Source: Echiichthys vipera (lineage: Eukaryota > Chordata > Actinopteri > Perciformes > Trachinidae). From it: a stretch of 64,000 bases of DNA. The translations under genes and the position numbers were made by a program. Below are positions 1 through 30,721 of this stretch, one piece after another. The stretch lies in assembly GCA_963691815.1 (NCBI GenBank), contig OY829651.1, forward strand, positions 13,996,917 to 14,060,916, in the 5' to 3' direction. Under the pieces are notes generated by a model. The model did no database searches and was not told the DNA's origin. It saw only the letters and a list, made by a program, of their open reading frames with translations. Position 1 is the stretch's first letter; every line of letters begins with the position of its first letter.

Positions 1-1522
1 AAAAAAGAAAAAGTGCAGCTCCTGCTCATTTTATACCCCCACATCCAGTGCATGTGGACACAGCAAGTCAAATAATTGGGTTCTCTGTCTGCGTGCACAC
101 AGACCTGCATTCAGACATATACATGTACATTATACAGTACGGTATAGCAGCATATGGTATCAGTTTTCATTCTGACTAACCACAGATACAGGCATTATCT
201 CCTATAGTTAAACAAAGCATGTAAAAATGTAATGTGTAGTATTGTGTAGCATATTACGTATTACATTTTGCTCAATATAAATAGCCATACATTTGTGCTA
301 ATATCCCGATGTTGTTCCGTACAGTCTGTACAGTTCATAAGCAAGAAGAATGCATATGTTACAGGCAACAATGTGAGTTCAGTACCCCTCCCTCTGCTCA
401 CGTCATAAGCTCAGCGGCACAGTCAACTTGTTGTGCAGTGTGTTAAACTTGTTGACCTTGCTTTGTTGCTCTCTGTACAGTTTGTTTCCTTTAGCTCATA
501 TGCAGATAAATATAGAATGAGGACATGTGGGTACAATGGTTTGAAACACTCTACAGGGAATTAATGAGCCAAATCTAATTAAATAACACTTTATTCAGTG
601 CTGCTGTCACTGGAGCACACTTTTCATAACTGCAGCATATTGAGACATTAAGTAAAAGACGTTAGCAACAACAAGATTTTCGGTTTGTGTTATGTCACAC
701 TTTTGCATAATTTGAGGATATGATTGAAACCACTCCCATGCTTGTGCATTAAGTATGGAGCTGGAGCCAGGACTTTATTTGCCCAGCTTATCATTAAACC
801 CTGGAGGGGGATCTGCCTGGCTCTCTATCAACTTCAAAAATATGCCTTTGAGCACCTCTGAAGCTAAGCTAATCTCTAAAATGTTATGTGTGACAGCAGC
901 GTTCATGCGACACTGAAGCGACTGCCAACAGTCTACCGGTTCTGTCTGCAAGCGTCAAGCAGCAAAGGAGCAGTCAAACTTTCTGTGCAGTGTGCAGTTT
1001 TCCTTTCCACTAATTTCATCTTCAAATTGTTGTTGTTGTTGTTGTTGTTAAATATGTTGTTTGTATAGCTGGAACAAAAACAATTTCCCCCTGGGATTAT
1101 TAAAGTATTTCTGAGTGCTTTCAAAACGCTACGATAAGGATTACACAATACAGAATCATTATAAAACAATAAAAGAAAATAGGTCAGATAATAAGAAAAT
1201 TAAGATCTTGTAATTTCGGAGCCACAGTCTGCACAGTAGTGATCTGGTGGAGCCGCAGTTTTGAAGTCCCGCCATACACCTGCCTGACCAATCGCGATTC
1301 AATAACAGCTGTCAATCATGACGTAACACCCTGTTTTTATAGATTAAAATAATAACTAATTAAAACCAAACATATCAGAAAAAATAATACTTGACCATAC
1401 ATCAGCAATATAAGAACTACCTAAAATGACAGAATTACTGAATTTGTATATATTTTTTTTATATACAGTCTATGTTTAAGATACAATAACATGAAGTGTG
1501 TCCCCCTGCCTCCACTGTCCAG
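1..1522 (+). other. Probable last intron of the SLC16 transporter gene
   Basis: The transporter exon at 1523 has a normal acceptor and must be preceded by coding exons, so this stretch is read as its last intron, cut by the window edge. It holds a (GTT)n tract and a LINE-type 3' tail near 1.03-1.11 kb. I see no other exon-like segment in it. Confidence 0.6.
1027..1110 (+). repeat. (GTT)n microsatellite plus LINE-type 3' tail
   Basis: A GTT run (about 1028-1049) is followed by the motif AATTTCCCCCTGGGATTATT and then AAAGTA. The AATTTCCC..GGGAT.AATAAAGT pattern recurs in this window in both orientations and is typical of the 3' end of teleost non-LTR retroelements. Confidence 0.55.
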
Positions 1523-1770
1523 GTCTCCTACGTGATTACTTTGGGAACTACACCGTGGCCTTTTCCTTGGCTGGGGTTCCTCCTATGGTGGGGGGTGTGG
1601 TGCTGTTCTTCGTTCCCTTGATTCACCGCAGGCTCCAGGCAGCAGCGTCACCAGACGAGACGTCCACAACCGCACACATGCTGCCCACAGCCCCATCAGA
1701 GGGGGAGCCCAAGAGCTGCTCCAATGGAGACATCTTGCCTGGCTACACTGACGTAGAGACACACATTTGA
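1523..1770 (+). CDS. slc16a2: SLC16 family (monocarboxylate/thyroid-hormone transporter) terminal exon, partial gene
   Basis: This is the last coding exon of a 12-TM SLC16 transporter. It starts after a CAG acceptor (1520-1522) in phase 1 and ends at TGA 1768-1770. It encodes about 82 residues. They begin GLLRDYFGNYTVAF, the last SLC16 membrane hairpin, continue with AGVPPMVGGVVLFFVPL, the final membrane helix, and finish with a cytosolic tail ending NGDILPGYTDVETHI. The last helix and the NG-D/E-LLPG-like tail resemble MCT8 (SLC16A2), which carries T3/T4 across the plasma membrane; SLC16A10 (TAT1) is the close alternative. Earlier exons lie left of the window. The gene converges tail-to-tail on factor VIII. 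Family assignment is firm; the exact paralogue is inferred from the tail and from X-linked human synteny. Confidence 0.75.
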
Positions 1771-1948
1771 GCGGCACCATACAAAGGTTACATATATTTA
1801 TACATATCAAGCATAGATCATGTTTGTACACGTTGAAGTATAACAACACATGCTTCTTCTTCTAATACATTACCCTCCTTTTGCTTGTTCTCCAGGGATT
1901 CAGCCCACCAGCAACTTTTCTCATCCTTAGATTTTCCTCCTCTCCACC

Positions 1949-2152
1949 ATGGACTTCCTGTTGGCTGACCTTTTAACCCTCTCACTCTCCTGGACTCTCA
2001 TGGGCTGTTTGTTATTTTCCTGCGGAGAGAAATCGAAAAGGGCGCTCTGGCTACAAGCCACAGAGAGGACGAAAAAGAAGGCACATCAGCGTAGGATGAT
2101 GGGAATGTATGAGAAGGGCGAGTACAACACAGCCTCAACTAGAATTGTTTAA
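1949..2152 (+). other. Short ORF with strong Kozak context downstream of the transporter stop
   Basis: A 67-codon ORF begins in a CACCATGG context 179 bp after the SLC16 stop. It starts with a hydrophobic stretch (LLADLLTLSLSWTLMGCLLF) and ends in a basic tail (RTKKKAHQRR). A pyrimidine-rich acceptor-like TTCTCCAG sits at about 1888-1895, so it could be a spliced 3' exon, 3' UTR, or chance. I recognise no family. Most likely it is untranslated sequence of the transporter transcript. Confidence 0.25.
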
Positions 2153-5100
2153 ACAGTGGGGACTCTGTAGTAACACACACCTCCAAAAAGGAAAGAAATT
2201 AAGAGCTCTTAACTGACTGATTCACAGCATCTTTCTACTGTAGCTTTTGGAAAATGTAAAAAAATACTATGCTTTCTTTCCAGATTCCATACAAACACAT
2301 TAGAAAAGAGGCATATAAAAAAGAATTAGTGAAGAGATGAATTCACACTTTCTTTGTAGTATCATCTAGGTTTTTTTTTTTTAACACAATGCATCTCATT
2401 TAGTTTGCGCAGCTGGATAGTGTAGTTTGCTTGGTTTCTGTTACGACAGCTACAAGAGCAGCATCGGTATCTGTTGTAAATGTCACAGGAGGTAACAGAC
2501 AATTGTTCTGAGCGATCAGCCAGCAGACACGATCACCTCAACTCAACCGCACACTGCACTCACAACCAGGGTCCAAAATACTTCAGCAAAATGACTTTGA
2601 CAACTCTACCAGCCTGCCTGCACGACAGACAGATGTGTGATTGTGGAAGCTGTTGATTCCCACTGATTCATATGCCATGAGCCCTAGAGAATTTGATTTT
2701 TTTTGCAGTTTGAATTAAGGTCAGTGACTTTTGCAGTTTGTGGCAGATTCATTTATGCAGTCATTAGAGTTGTGTCGTGAGAGCTGTGCATCTGCTGCTC
2801 GAAGTAATGAAACTTAACACTACAGTGGATACAAAGTCTTCTCACGAGTCTGTACAGCCTTAACTCTCAGTGTTCACTTTTTATTTCTTTCAATCATCAA
2901 ACTCTACAGGTATTATTGGCCTAAGGTTTTAGCAGGGTGCTAGTCAAATCTGCGTGAACTTTGGAAAATAATCCACAGTAGTTTTTGTAGTGTGCACACT
3001 GTAAAAGTGGAAAGAGGTGCAATTACGCAGTCCTAGTCGGAGATTGACAGCTGTTGGTAGCATAGACTTTCATCATATTCTGAACTTTTCTGAATGTGTC
3101 TGTGCGGCACCTTTTTTTTTCCTGATAGTTGAGGGAGTTACTACGTTACAATCTGTCGATGAGAGGGGTCCACTGAGATTAAAGCTGCCAAATTGGCACC
3201 ATCAGGACACCTCACGGATAATCCAATCAATTTGCTGCTTTAGTTTAGCTCTGTGTGATGAGGGCGTCACCCACTGTGCTGGCAGTAATTAAACAAAATG
3301 TCACAGCCTCATTGTGGCATTCCCTCAAAAGGACAGTTTGCAGTTATTATGTTTCATAAACATCTGGACCACTTACCTCTGCACTCTTAGATTACAAGTT
3401 CTCTTGAACCATAATGAACAGATGTGAAGTAGAGTTGCAATAATTGACTGAGTTACACTCTGTGGTTATTTGCATAACTGAATAGCAGAGATATGAATTG
3501 GTACACAGTAAAGGAAGGAAATGCCCTGGTATTCAGGGGGTATAATCCCTTCTGTCAATTCCCCTCTTTGCTGTCACTGCCGTTACTCAGTTGGCTTCTG
3601 TGTTACAACACTTTCAAGCCTAAAAGCTACACAAACCTCACTGCTGAGTGTAGTTCTTTAGGGGGTAATGCTATAGGACAAACGGTTCTGAATAGGAAAC
3701 ATACATCTATACCTCGGCAATCAAACAATCCTCAGCAATCTAGTTAACAAGTTGTTCATTACTTTATAATTTCACTCTTCTGTGTGGTGGTTTTGTTTTT
3801 GGACTCTGCATCAGGTCTCAGAGCCACAAAGCTGCCAAACGCCTGTTTCAGTCACCATGACTTCCTCATTGTCTGTTTAGGAACCACAACACTGTGGAAA
3901 TGTCAATCTCCCATTCCCTGTAATCTGACAGTTGATGTGTAATCTGTGTAGAGATGTATCCTTGCTCCTTATCTTTGCCTTCATAACCATCAATCCTCAC
4001 CATTCCTGCTCCCTCTACCTTCAAATTTTGTGGGTACCATGAGCTTCTCTTTATCATAGCCTCACCTCTCTGTCTGAGTTTTAAGAAATGCAGTTACATA
4101 GATGTCTAATGTCTATACCTAAAGGTAAAAGAGACACTCATCATAAGCAGTGGGACCCATATAATGGTGAAAGCGTGTCTGAAAGCAAAACACATAGGCC
4201 TCTAGTTTGACTGAGGGGATGTTACATTTTGTTGGCAGTTGTTGACGCTATTTGCACTTAACAGAAACAAAGGATAGCGGTAATTTAAAAAAGTACAGTT
4301 GCGTGAATTGTCCACGCACCAGCCATGTAAGCTAACTAGTATCATAAATCGTCATCACAGTTTGAGGTTCATCAGCCTCCGAACAAATCAAATCACATTG
4401 AACATGAAGGTCCTGACAACACTGTCCAATAACATCTTAAAAATAATCCCTCTAGTTTTACATAGATTTCTAAAGTGCTTTAATTACCTGCATCAGTACC
4501 CCTCCTGCCTAATGAATAATGGTTAACTGTGAAATTAATTTTATGTAATGACATGATTAATGAACTTTAAATTTTGTTTCCGCTCCACTGAAGAAAAAAC
4601 AGACATAGCTGAGTTGCTCAAGAGTTGCACTAGTTTACTGCTGTCAAACTAGAGGCCACTTAGTGTCACTAAAGTCCCACAGGCTGTTAAATGAATGAGT
4701 GAATGAAAGCTACTGCAGAGGGTTTCCCCTCTGGCAACCATATTGGAGGACCTCAGCCTTTTGGTTAATGAAGGCTGCAAAAGACTGATTGTGTTTCTAT
4801 GCACAAAACGTATCCGTCTCAACAAGGTTGACTAGAAGTTGTTTTAGTCTTTGTGTTTTTAAATTGACTGTGAACTTTTCTTGACTTTTTCTTCATTTTT
4901 TTGTGTTGAATATGTTTTCACCTTGTTAGCTAGCAGCTTAACATCACTGTCGTTTTCTAAAAAAAAGAGAAGAGGTCTAGACATTTGAATCACAGCAGTA
5001 ACCTCAAATGTGTCTTACAGTTACTGAACCAGCTGTAATCCAACACAACCAGATGTGAGACTGTATATTGCATTTTTTCAGATCTTAACGTGGCTTCCTA

Positions 5101-5880
5101 CTCATTTTTCTGGTTGTGTTTTAAGTTTAGTCGTTGTTGATTCTGAGTCTTTTCTTAACCGCCTCCTCACTTGATTTGAGTCAAACTCTGTTTCTGGTCA
5201 GAACCAGCTGAGAGCTCATTTTTATTAATAGACTCATATAGACAAAACATGACATGTATCAACATATGTACGTTATATACTTTGTAATGGTTTGAAATGA
5301 ACCGTAAACAATTTTACTGTTTTTAATAATTGATTTTTATCTGTTGGTGTTTTTAGCGATTCACTTCAATGACTACTGGACACTGTTGAGTTGGTTTATC
5401 GGATCGGATGTGAAATGAAATATAAAAGTGAAGGGGCTGAATGATGAACGATACGGCACATCTGGACGGTTGTTTGCAAACCTGGTGTTTGACTCGCCAA
5501 AGTCTTTTCATCTATGCAGCGTTGCTGGGCTCGCGGTCCACTCAAATTTCTGAAGTCATGTCAAAGTTTGCATTTGTCTCCTGTAGCCTGCAGTAGTTTC
5601 AGGAGCAGCTACACATACAGTAGAGACCTTTCCCTAAACCATAAACTACTAACACTACTACATCATGTTTTTAAGTTCTCTCTGACTCTGAAAATGATGA
5701 AAACGTAACATTTCTCCCCTGTGTTTGCTTTTCTTTTTCTTCTGGTGCCCGCCTGTGGTGTACAGTATGAAGGTCAGAGCTACAGAGAGGCACATTCGGG
5801 CACTATTTGTTCTCTTAGTTGTTACATTTTTCCAAGATCAGGTGAAATTCAACAAAATCAACATGTGTCATATTTACTTA

Positions 5881-6320
5881 CACTCGCTGGCCACTTCTTC
5901 AGGTACACATGAACAATCTAATGTGATCCAATACAACAGCTCTGCCATGATTTCTACTTTACAAAGTTCGTCATTTTAAAAAAAATTTGTTGACACTGTT
6001 GGAAAGGTAATAATTCTACTTTATTGTATTTTTTCCAAGGTTGTAGTGGGTGGTGGTGTCGTACTGGAGTGCATTATACACAGACAGGTGATTCTAGTAC
6101 TCTGGCCGTTTCATGTATATAATGGGATGGCTAAAATATTAGAAACATTTCAATATAATGCAGTTCAGTTCAACACCTCTACAACCTCAATTATAACCAT
6201 GTAGTTCAATGAATACCTCTCTGACTGTCATTCAACATTATTATCTTTGTAAAGGCAGAATTTATGGCTGTTATTGGATCACATTAGATTATACGTATAC
6301 CTAATAAAGTGGTTCAGTCA
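5881..6320. mobile_element. Short TIR (MITE-like) DNA element
   Basis: The left end reads CTGGCCACTTCTTCAGGTAC. The right end, reverse-complemented, reads CTGAACCACTTTATTAGGTA. The two ends are imperfect terminal inverted repeats about 440 bp apart. There is no transposase ORF inside. The interior contains a phrase ('cagttcagttcaacacc') that I associate with a widely dispersed vertebrate non-autonomous element; that association is from memory. Confidence 0.6.
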
Positions 6321-8333
6321 GTTTGTAACGTTATTCAAATGTGGCTCTTGCTTGACTTTACTGCTGCGATCTAGACTTTCCTCTGGCAGAAAAAACACAA
6401 CCTGCATTGAAGTCAACCCAAACTACTTTAATGTTGAGTGTTGTTATCCAACTCTGCAGCGCGCCTTTTCTCTGCTCCTCTGACCTCAGTCTCTGCTTGC
6501 TGTTAAACTGCTGCGCTTTGCCCTCAGCCTCAAACTGAAACAATATGTGAAACAGGAGAGCTTAAGGTCAGTATAATATCTTGAAGCTGAGCCATGCTTT
6601 ACAAAACACCTCATAAAATGCCATGGACCATCTCCAGCAAGAATATCGGTCTTCATCATTTTTTAAAATGTTTGTGAAGGAAATCTTTTATTATGGTCAC
6701 ACCTAAATATTGTCTTTCTGTGTTTCATATGTTTTAGAAACTGTTATTCATGCACATTTTTCACATTTTCACAGCTTTATCAGTCAACTGTTTCTGCTGA
6801 TACATATTTGTGTATGGTGCAATGGCCTTCCCCCAGCCTTACACGTTGAAATAAGAGTAATGTTTCTGCTAAACTTTCCCTCTCTAAACCTCTAAAGGCT
6901 GCTGCTGTAAAACCTCTATTGCCTCTCTTCTCTTCTCAAAGCTGCCCTCTGCCCTCCCTACACAGGCTATACCTTTTTATATAAACATATTGCTGTTTTA
7001 GTCATTTTACAAAATGCTCTAACAAGGCCAGTGACGCCTCAAGATCTGAAATTAAAGTTATGCTGCTAGAAAAATTCATGTATTTTTTTTGTCTTTGTTT
7101 CGTCAAAGTAATTTTGAATCTGTATCAAAGGAGGCACATTTTTTTTCTAATAAACCAACAATAAAGATGTAATATGAAAATAACCCATGCTGTCATTGCC
7201 AGTCGCTCTTTTGTTGTCTGTGTGCTTTCAGTCCTCAACTGCTCCACCGCGACCCCGGACGCTGCAGGCAATCATGTTGGAGATTAACCCCAGACCCTTT
7301 GAATGCATAAAGGCGTAAACACTCTGCTGCCGTTCAGGGACACGTTGAATGTGTCTTCAATCGTGTGATCTGTTGGTTATCACCACGGCAACAAGTTAGT
7401 TCAGGCAGTGCGTCCTCCCTTGACTCCCTGTTCCCCCTTTTAACCTTAGTATCTCACAGCCAGCCAGGAAATCATGCTGACACTTAAAGATCACACTTCA
7501 CTGAATCAGTCACAGGCAGCAGAGCTCTCCGTGAACATACAGGGGCCTTTGTTACACGTCACACAGCAGAGAATAAGTCACTTGTTGAGCCTGGCTTTGA
7601 GCCTGGGGACGTTTTCCTCTTTTTGATAAAAAAGCATTAATACAGTCAAAAAGAATATTTTACATATACACACGATTATAAGTCGATTAATGTTATTAAA
7701 TCAAGTGCAACCTAAACTCTTTAAACTTTTTGTCTGACCTGGAAAAATTGTTATTTTCAACAACATCAACAGAAATGGTCTGAAAACAAGTGTCCTATGT
7801 GTCATCTAGTCGAGTGTCATTATTTGTATTACTTGTTAAAGTTCGATAAATACTATTAAAGATAAACAAGTGTCCATAAAGTTAAATAAGGCAGGATGCA
7901 GCAGATCACTGCACCAAAGATAAAATGTCAATCACTTCGCTTTGGAAACTCCCCTGGTGGTTTTTTCAGGTTTTAGTTTGTTTTTTAAAAAACTATATCA
8001 TAAAAAATTCTTTAATTCTCTCCTCCTTAAGATGGATATTTCTGCAGTGCACTTATCAGACATCTGTGAGGTTCAGCTCTGTTTCATTATAAGATCATTT
8101 GAGATAACCAGCCCTTGAGGTTAAGTTATTTTTAGCAGGCTATTTAGGGTGAGATGGGGCAAGAGAACAAAGAACAAAGTCAACTTCTGTAAAATTAAAA
8201 TACATTTGAACATGAGTTTAACGCAGGGTGATACACAAACCAAGACACTGTTGAGACAAATCCAATTTTGTTATTATAGCACAAAAATAAAGATGTTGTA
8301 AAAGGTTCCTGGAGCTCAAAACTAACACAAACA

Positions 8334-8352
8334 CTAACCCTAACCCTAACCC
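8334..8352. repeat. Short interstitial telomere-like repeat
   Basis: About three units of CTAACC (the complement of TTAGGG) lie in AT-rich intergenic DNA. The run is too short to imply a fusion point. Confidence 0.6.
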
Positions 8353-9287
8353 ATTACTGGCTTATCTTGAAGTTGTAAGCCTTTCTTTCAGGCTAATGCT
8401 TTTTATTTCAGGTTGTCTTCCTCCAGCAAGCTTGCTAACAATGTTGGCTGACTCTAAACAGCTACTAATGCTTATAAAGGAGTATGAGAAAAGGAAGAAT
8501 GAGGATCCTAAATACATTCTTGTGGGACTGGCCAGGTGCTCCCAGTTCAAACGCCACCAACCAGGAGCTGAAGGGAGACCTAACACCTGCAGCAGCCTGA
8601 GGAGCCACAGAGCCGTCACATAAACCTGAGAGATTTCAGAGATACTGCTTGTGTCTAACTGTCTGTTCATTATTTTGGGATAAACTAAAATGAACTAGAT
8701 GGGAACATTTAGTATAAATGATAACTGATCCATACCTGTACTACCAGCCAGCCAACAGGTGTCTCCATACAGTGCAGGAAAAGGGTTTCAAACTACTGTA
8801 ACACTGTAGATTGTCCAGTAGGGGTCCCTCCTCCCTCATTTCTTACTGTAAAGGGTCTGAAAGTTACAATGAATCTAGTGACTTTATTACACATGCTTCC
8901 CTAAATTACTTGAACTTATTAATTCTGTGATATTATGACATATAGTTGTTTTTTTATTTCTGTCTTATTTTAAAAATCTGGCCTGTTCCACGTGGGATTA
9001 GAGGACAGCACTATTTTACAAGACGTATATCTTCTGATTATACACAATAAAGAAAGAACAAAGGAAAATAACTTATAGTTCAAATAACACATTCCTGTAG
9101 GAAATAATTTCAAATTAATTGTACACTGGAAATAACAGCTACAGGTAATCAACTAATCTAATCTCATATGTTTTTTTGTATTCCCTGTGTAAGTATATGA
9201 GAAGCATGAATGTTTTCTGTGGTTGTGAAATGTTACTTACAAGGGTTTTTAATGTTAAAACTCTATTAATCATACAACCAATGCACC

Positions 9288-9291
<4 letters not shown>

Positions 9292-9379
<88 letters not shown>
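9292..9379. repeat. (AC)n microsatellite, about 44 units
   Basis: An uninterrupted AC dinucleotide run of about 88 bp in intergenic DNA. Confidence 0.95.
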
Positions 9380-9380
<1 letters not shown>

Positions 9381-11599
9381 CTCAGCAATAAGTATCTGGG
9401 AGCTTTACTTAAATATTAACTAGAAAGTTAAAAAATACAGTTACAAACGATGCTGATTCAACTTATTAGTAACTAGAAGTCAGATTTGTTTTTGAAATAC
9501 AACTACGTGCTTCATGCCAATGACAGACACACACATCAGGATGGAGGTTAAATGTCAAGTTGATGATTTTAAAGCGAAACAAAGAACTTGTCTATTAACA
9601 AAAAGTCAATACTTTAGTGTGTTCTTAGGCAGCTATAGGTTTTGGAGATTTTTCTTCTAAGAAGTATGAAAAAAGACTTTTATATCAGAGTGAAAATGTT
9701 TCATCAGATGTATTCTGTAGTTCCAATGAATAATATTATAATACTGAAGGGAAAAAACTATGTACACACACATTATCACTTTTACTGTCCCAAGAAAAAG
9801 GGAAAGATAATGTCTACTTCTGGCTTATAATATGTTGCAGCCAGGGGCCTCTAAGCAGGAAGTGATGTAAGAGAGCGTGATAACACTGCTGTTGTGTCAC
9901 TCTGTTTTCCTTCCTGTCTCCTTCAGGGCACTTCCTCACTAATCTGTCAACAGAGAAGTAGATCCCTTTACTTATATTAGTGGGTTGTGGCACAGGAAAA
10001 TGCAGCAATCGGTTTCATAATGGGTCAAAAAGAGTAAGTGACTGGAATAAATACAAGATGAATTCCTTTGAAAACTGTTGACACACATATTTGAGAACTC
10101 GGTTTCCCAACTGTGTCATCATTGGCAGTGAGGTTGGACTTCTGGTCTGCTATAAACTGCAGGAAGAAACTAAATAATTTGACGGTTACTACTCTTTAAA
10201 AGACCTCTGTGATTGGTTCCAAGTTTTAGACCATTACAAAACCTACAGTAGACACTGCGTAACATATTCTACTGGAAGTCTTTACACTCAGTTCTTCTTG
10301 GGCCTTTTTGATACTTTCAGCAAAGTCTGAAAATGAACTTATAATTAGATTTGACATTTGCTTGAGACAGGGTTGTCACACCAGCATTAGTTTGCACTGA
10401 AATAATTCAATGTTTAATCAATTTGTTTGTTGTTGATTGACAAAAAGTCAATCCTTGTCAGCTTTGATAGTCTGTTCACTGGTTCTTTGTTATATTTGAT
10501 TGTTAGTTGAGCATTCTTGAGTTTTTGAATCTTTGTTGAATAAAATGAGCAGTTTCAACACAAAAACTTTGAATCTGTTTTTAATTATTTCCCTGAGATT
10601 TTGTTGGCTACTATCGAAAAAATTATCAACTGAAATAAAATGATTGTTGCCAGAGCAGATTGCCACTTTCCAGCCCAATCGCAACTTAAGATCTTCTCAA
10701 TTCAATAAAAAACAGCCCAAATCAAAACCTTGGCAGAAACCTGTGTAATACCATAAAACCGTTACATACCCAAGAGAAAACACATCAGAAGCATACAAAG
10801 CATACAACACCAGCCGTATCAAACCACCAAAGACAAAATGTTAGATGCATAGCCACACAAGTCCCAAGAATTGCAGTCAGACACAAATTACACAACTTGA
10901 GAATGCACCTCTGGTGTCGTAGCAAAACCAGATTAGAGTGATCAAATCCTGCATGAAAGATGAGCCACAAAAGAACCCACCAAAATCCAACCTATTTAAA
11001 AAGTACCCAAGGATTATTGAGAACCACATATGTCAGTGATGATGTCAAGGTTTCCCTTATCCTGATCGACAAGAACTGAATTCTGTGTTTTTGACCATAA
11101 AATTACATCTTGTTTGTTTCACAATATTTTCAAAAATTTTCCAATTTTCCAGCATGACCCAAAATAAACCCAATATGGTGGAAACCAGCCCAATATGGCA
11201 ACACTACTGTCTCATGCACGTTTACTGCTGCATTTGTGATATATATGTCGGAATAATACGTAAAAAATTAGTTTCAGACAAAGAAAATTCACATGAATGC
11301 CATCACAAGTTGGAACAATTCAGGCCACGTTAATTTGGTACATGTCACATTACTGAGAAACATACCAGACAAAAGAAACATTTTATCAATCCACATATTG
11401 CATATAAATGTTTTGCTCACATGCAATTTGTAACGTGGTACTAGGTCATAACCGTAGAGTGACAAGTTATTTAGAAAGAAGAAAGAAAGCGTTCCTTTAT
11501 CAGTCCTGTGAGGGGACATTTTTCTTACGTTATCATATCATATCATATTACATGCACCTGAAGACACACATACACAAATTCTCCAGCTTCCAGCTACAA

Positions 11600-11695
11600 A
11601 TACACAATCCATATTTGGTTCGTACAGGTACTTGAACCTTTTGCTTTCCAAGCCAAGTCCCTAAGATCTGAGCTACTGCTGCCCTGACCCCAATA
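11600..11695 (-). mobile_element. tRNA-derived SINE head fragment
   Basis: Read on the - strand it has an A-box-like TAGCTCAGATCTTAG (11661-11676) and, about 30 bp downstream, a B-box-like GGTTCAAGTAC (11628-11638). These are internal RNA polymerase III promoter elements of a tRNA-like SINE head. The same head occurs near 39.9 kb and 48.36 kb. No complete tRNA cloverleaf is present. Confidence 0.6.
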
Positions 11696-12929
11696 AGAAG
11701 TCACTCAACCACATTTTTGTGATTTAAGGGAATGTACTTATGCACCAACAAGTCTGGAGACAAAGTCACTGATATAAAGCTTCAAACTGGAAATAAATAG
11801 CGAAATCAGCTATCAACATGCTGTTAAAACACTCTGAGCAATAAATTCAACACATCTTTATGCGTCCAATGTTGTTTCCACAATACAACTTGATGAACAC
11901 ACTGAAGTTGGAAGAAGAACTTCCTAACTGGGGAAACAGGACCGTCTGAGGAGCAAGTGAATACAGCAGTAATGCCTCTGCCTGAGCCTCAGCCTGGCCA
12001 TCTGTGTTCACTCTGCTCCGCATGTGATTGGCCTGTCGGTTCTTTCACACGCTGCAAACACAATCCCAGCAGCTGATAGGTAATCACACCTGGGCAGCAG
12101 GCCATGGCCTCTGCTCCCTTCTGTTTCATTTGTTTCAGATCATGTGTATTAAGCATGAGTCAGTCAGAGCCGCGCACAGGTACTCTGTCTGAGATTGCAG
12201 GCGGTGTGTTATTGTTTTCAGAGAGATAAACTGTGACAACCAGGCAAGAACGTGCTGCTGCCATAACTCTGCCAACGCATGTCCTGTCCTCTAACGGAAA
12301 CATACCCCCTGTCTGGAAACTTCCTTCCGCTGATAACGAGTTGATAAAGGCTGCTCGTGTTTTTATGTTTCACCAAGTCAGGCCCAAAAAACACAACTAA
12401 AGACAGAAGTGTGCACACACCTCGTTGTTCTTAGCGTTTCCACTCCAGTCACCTCATCATTTCATGTCATCCTCGGCCATACTTGTTTTTTTCCTCTGTT
12501 TAACACGGCATATTTCAATTGGTATCAGAACAATGTTGGAGCAGATCTGTTCATTGTTTCTGTAGGGAGGCCTTGGTGGAGGTGGATAAGCCAAAATAAC
12601 AGTTCAGGAACATTTTGGACAGATTAAAGACGGATGGGACGAGGAAAGAACCGAGATAATGTGTTGGAACGAGGGGAGAAAACAGAACCGAAGAGGAGAA
12701 AGCATTACATCGTTTCCTGACATGGAAATGAAGAACCTGACAGGAAGAGGTGCATCGAGAGCTTGGAAGTGATATGTTTGTTTGAAGCTGTTCAAATGTT
12801 CAAACACACACCTGAACTTGAGTTTTGAAAGCACACACGACTGTTTATGTAAATGTGCTGCAACAGAAGTGTGTGTCCTGTCTACATAAGACCTAACATG
12901 AAATAAAAAGCCAGTGAAACCCTTTGAGA

Positions 12930-12935
12930 TTTAAT
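12930..12935 (-). promoter_or_regulatory. Candidate polyadenylation signal (ATTAAA) for factor VIII
   Basis: On the - strand ATTAAA lies about 410 nt beyond the factor VIII stop codon. I saw no AATAAA between it and the stop, so this variant hexamer is the best candidate. Confidence 0.35.
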
Positions 12936-13341
12936 GTTTATATAAACTCTAATAAAGCCAAAAAATACATCAATACAAACTTTTCCAACAATATACATAA
13001 ACCATTCAAACATTATACATCCATCTGAAATATTTACACACGCTTACATTCAAAAGGTATGTTCTGTAGTTAAAGCAAAGCAAATACTGTGTGGCTCTGT
13101 TTAAACCCCAAATATATATTTTTCTACCAACAGCAGATGTGCTTGTTTCTGAATGAAACGTTCAAATCGTGAAAAGGGTGCAAATGTAAACAAAGTGGTG
13201 GCCACAGAATAACATAGCTTCTCTTGTACAAACAGACATGTAATATATAACTTAAGAAGTGCTCAGCATAAAAAATAGCTGTTTTCATTGCTTACTCCAA
13301 AGTCAAACCAGGATACATTATGCCACGAAAATATTGCTGCG

Positions 13342-30529
<17,188 letters not shown>

Positions 30530-30619
30530 AGTGTCCCGGGTCAGACTGTGCCCCGGCTCTGCTGCTGCTCCTGCGGGCTGAAAGCTTTAAAGAGACGGGG
30601 GAGTGGAGAGGGGGTGGTG

Positions 30620-30672
<53 letters not shown>

Positions 30673-30710
30673 TGAGTGTGTGTGTGTGTGTGTGTGTGCG
30701 TGTGCTCTAT
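30530..30710 (-). promoter_or_regulatory. Factor VIII 5' flank with TTTAAA and GA/GT tracts
   Basis: Upstream of the ATG at 30529 is a GC-rich stretch with a TTTAAA box at about 30586-30591. Beyond it is a (GA)n tract (about 30623-30672) joined to a (GT)n tract (about 30675-30704). The transcription start is not determinable; the TTTAAA is only about 57 nt from the ATG, so it may be in the leader. Confidence 0.4.
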
Positions 30711-30721
30711 GATAAAATCCG

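Larger units (their letters stand above)
2153..12929. other. Gene-poor intergenic stretch between the transporter and factor VIII
   Basis: No open frame here shows protein-family similarity or exon structure that I can recognise. It contains a terminal-inverted-repeat element (5881-6320), a short telomere-like run (8334-8352), a long (AC)n tract (9292-9379) and a tRNA-derived SINE fragment (about 11600-11695). The remainder is AT-rich sequence in which I see nothing specific. Confidence 0.6.

Noticed and set aside
8334..8352. Interstitial telomere as evidence of a chromosome fusion
   Set aside because: Only about three units; easily arises by chance or repair.
8362..8670. Overlapping frames of 102 (-) and 75 (+) codons with an acceptor-like TTTCAG
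   Set aside because: No recognisable protein family and no partner exons nearby; low-complexity hydrophobic content on one strand.
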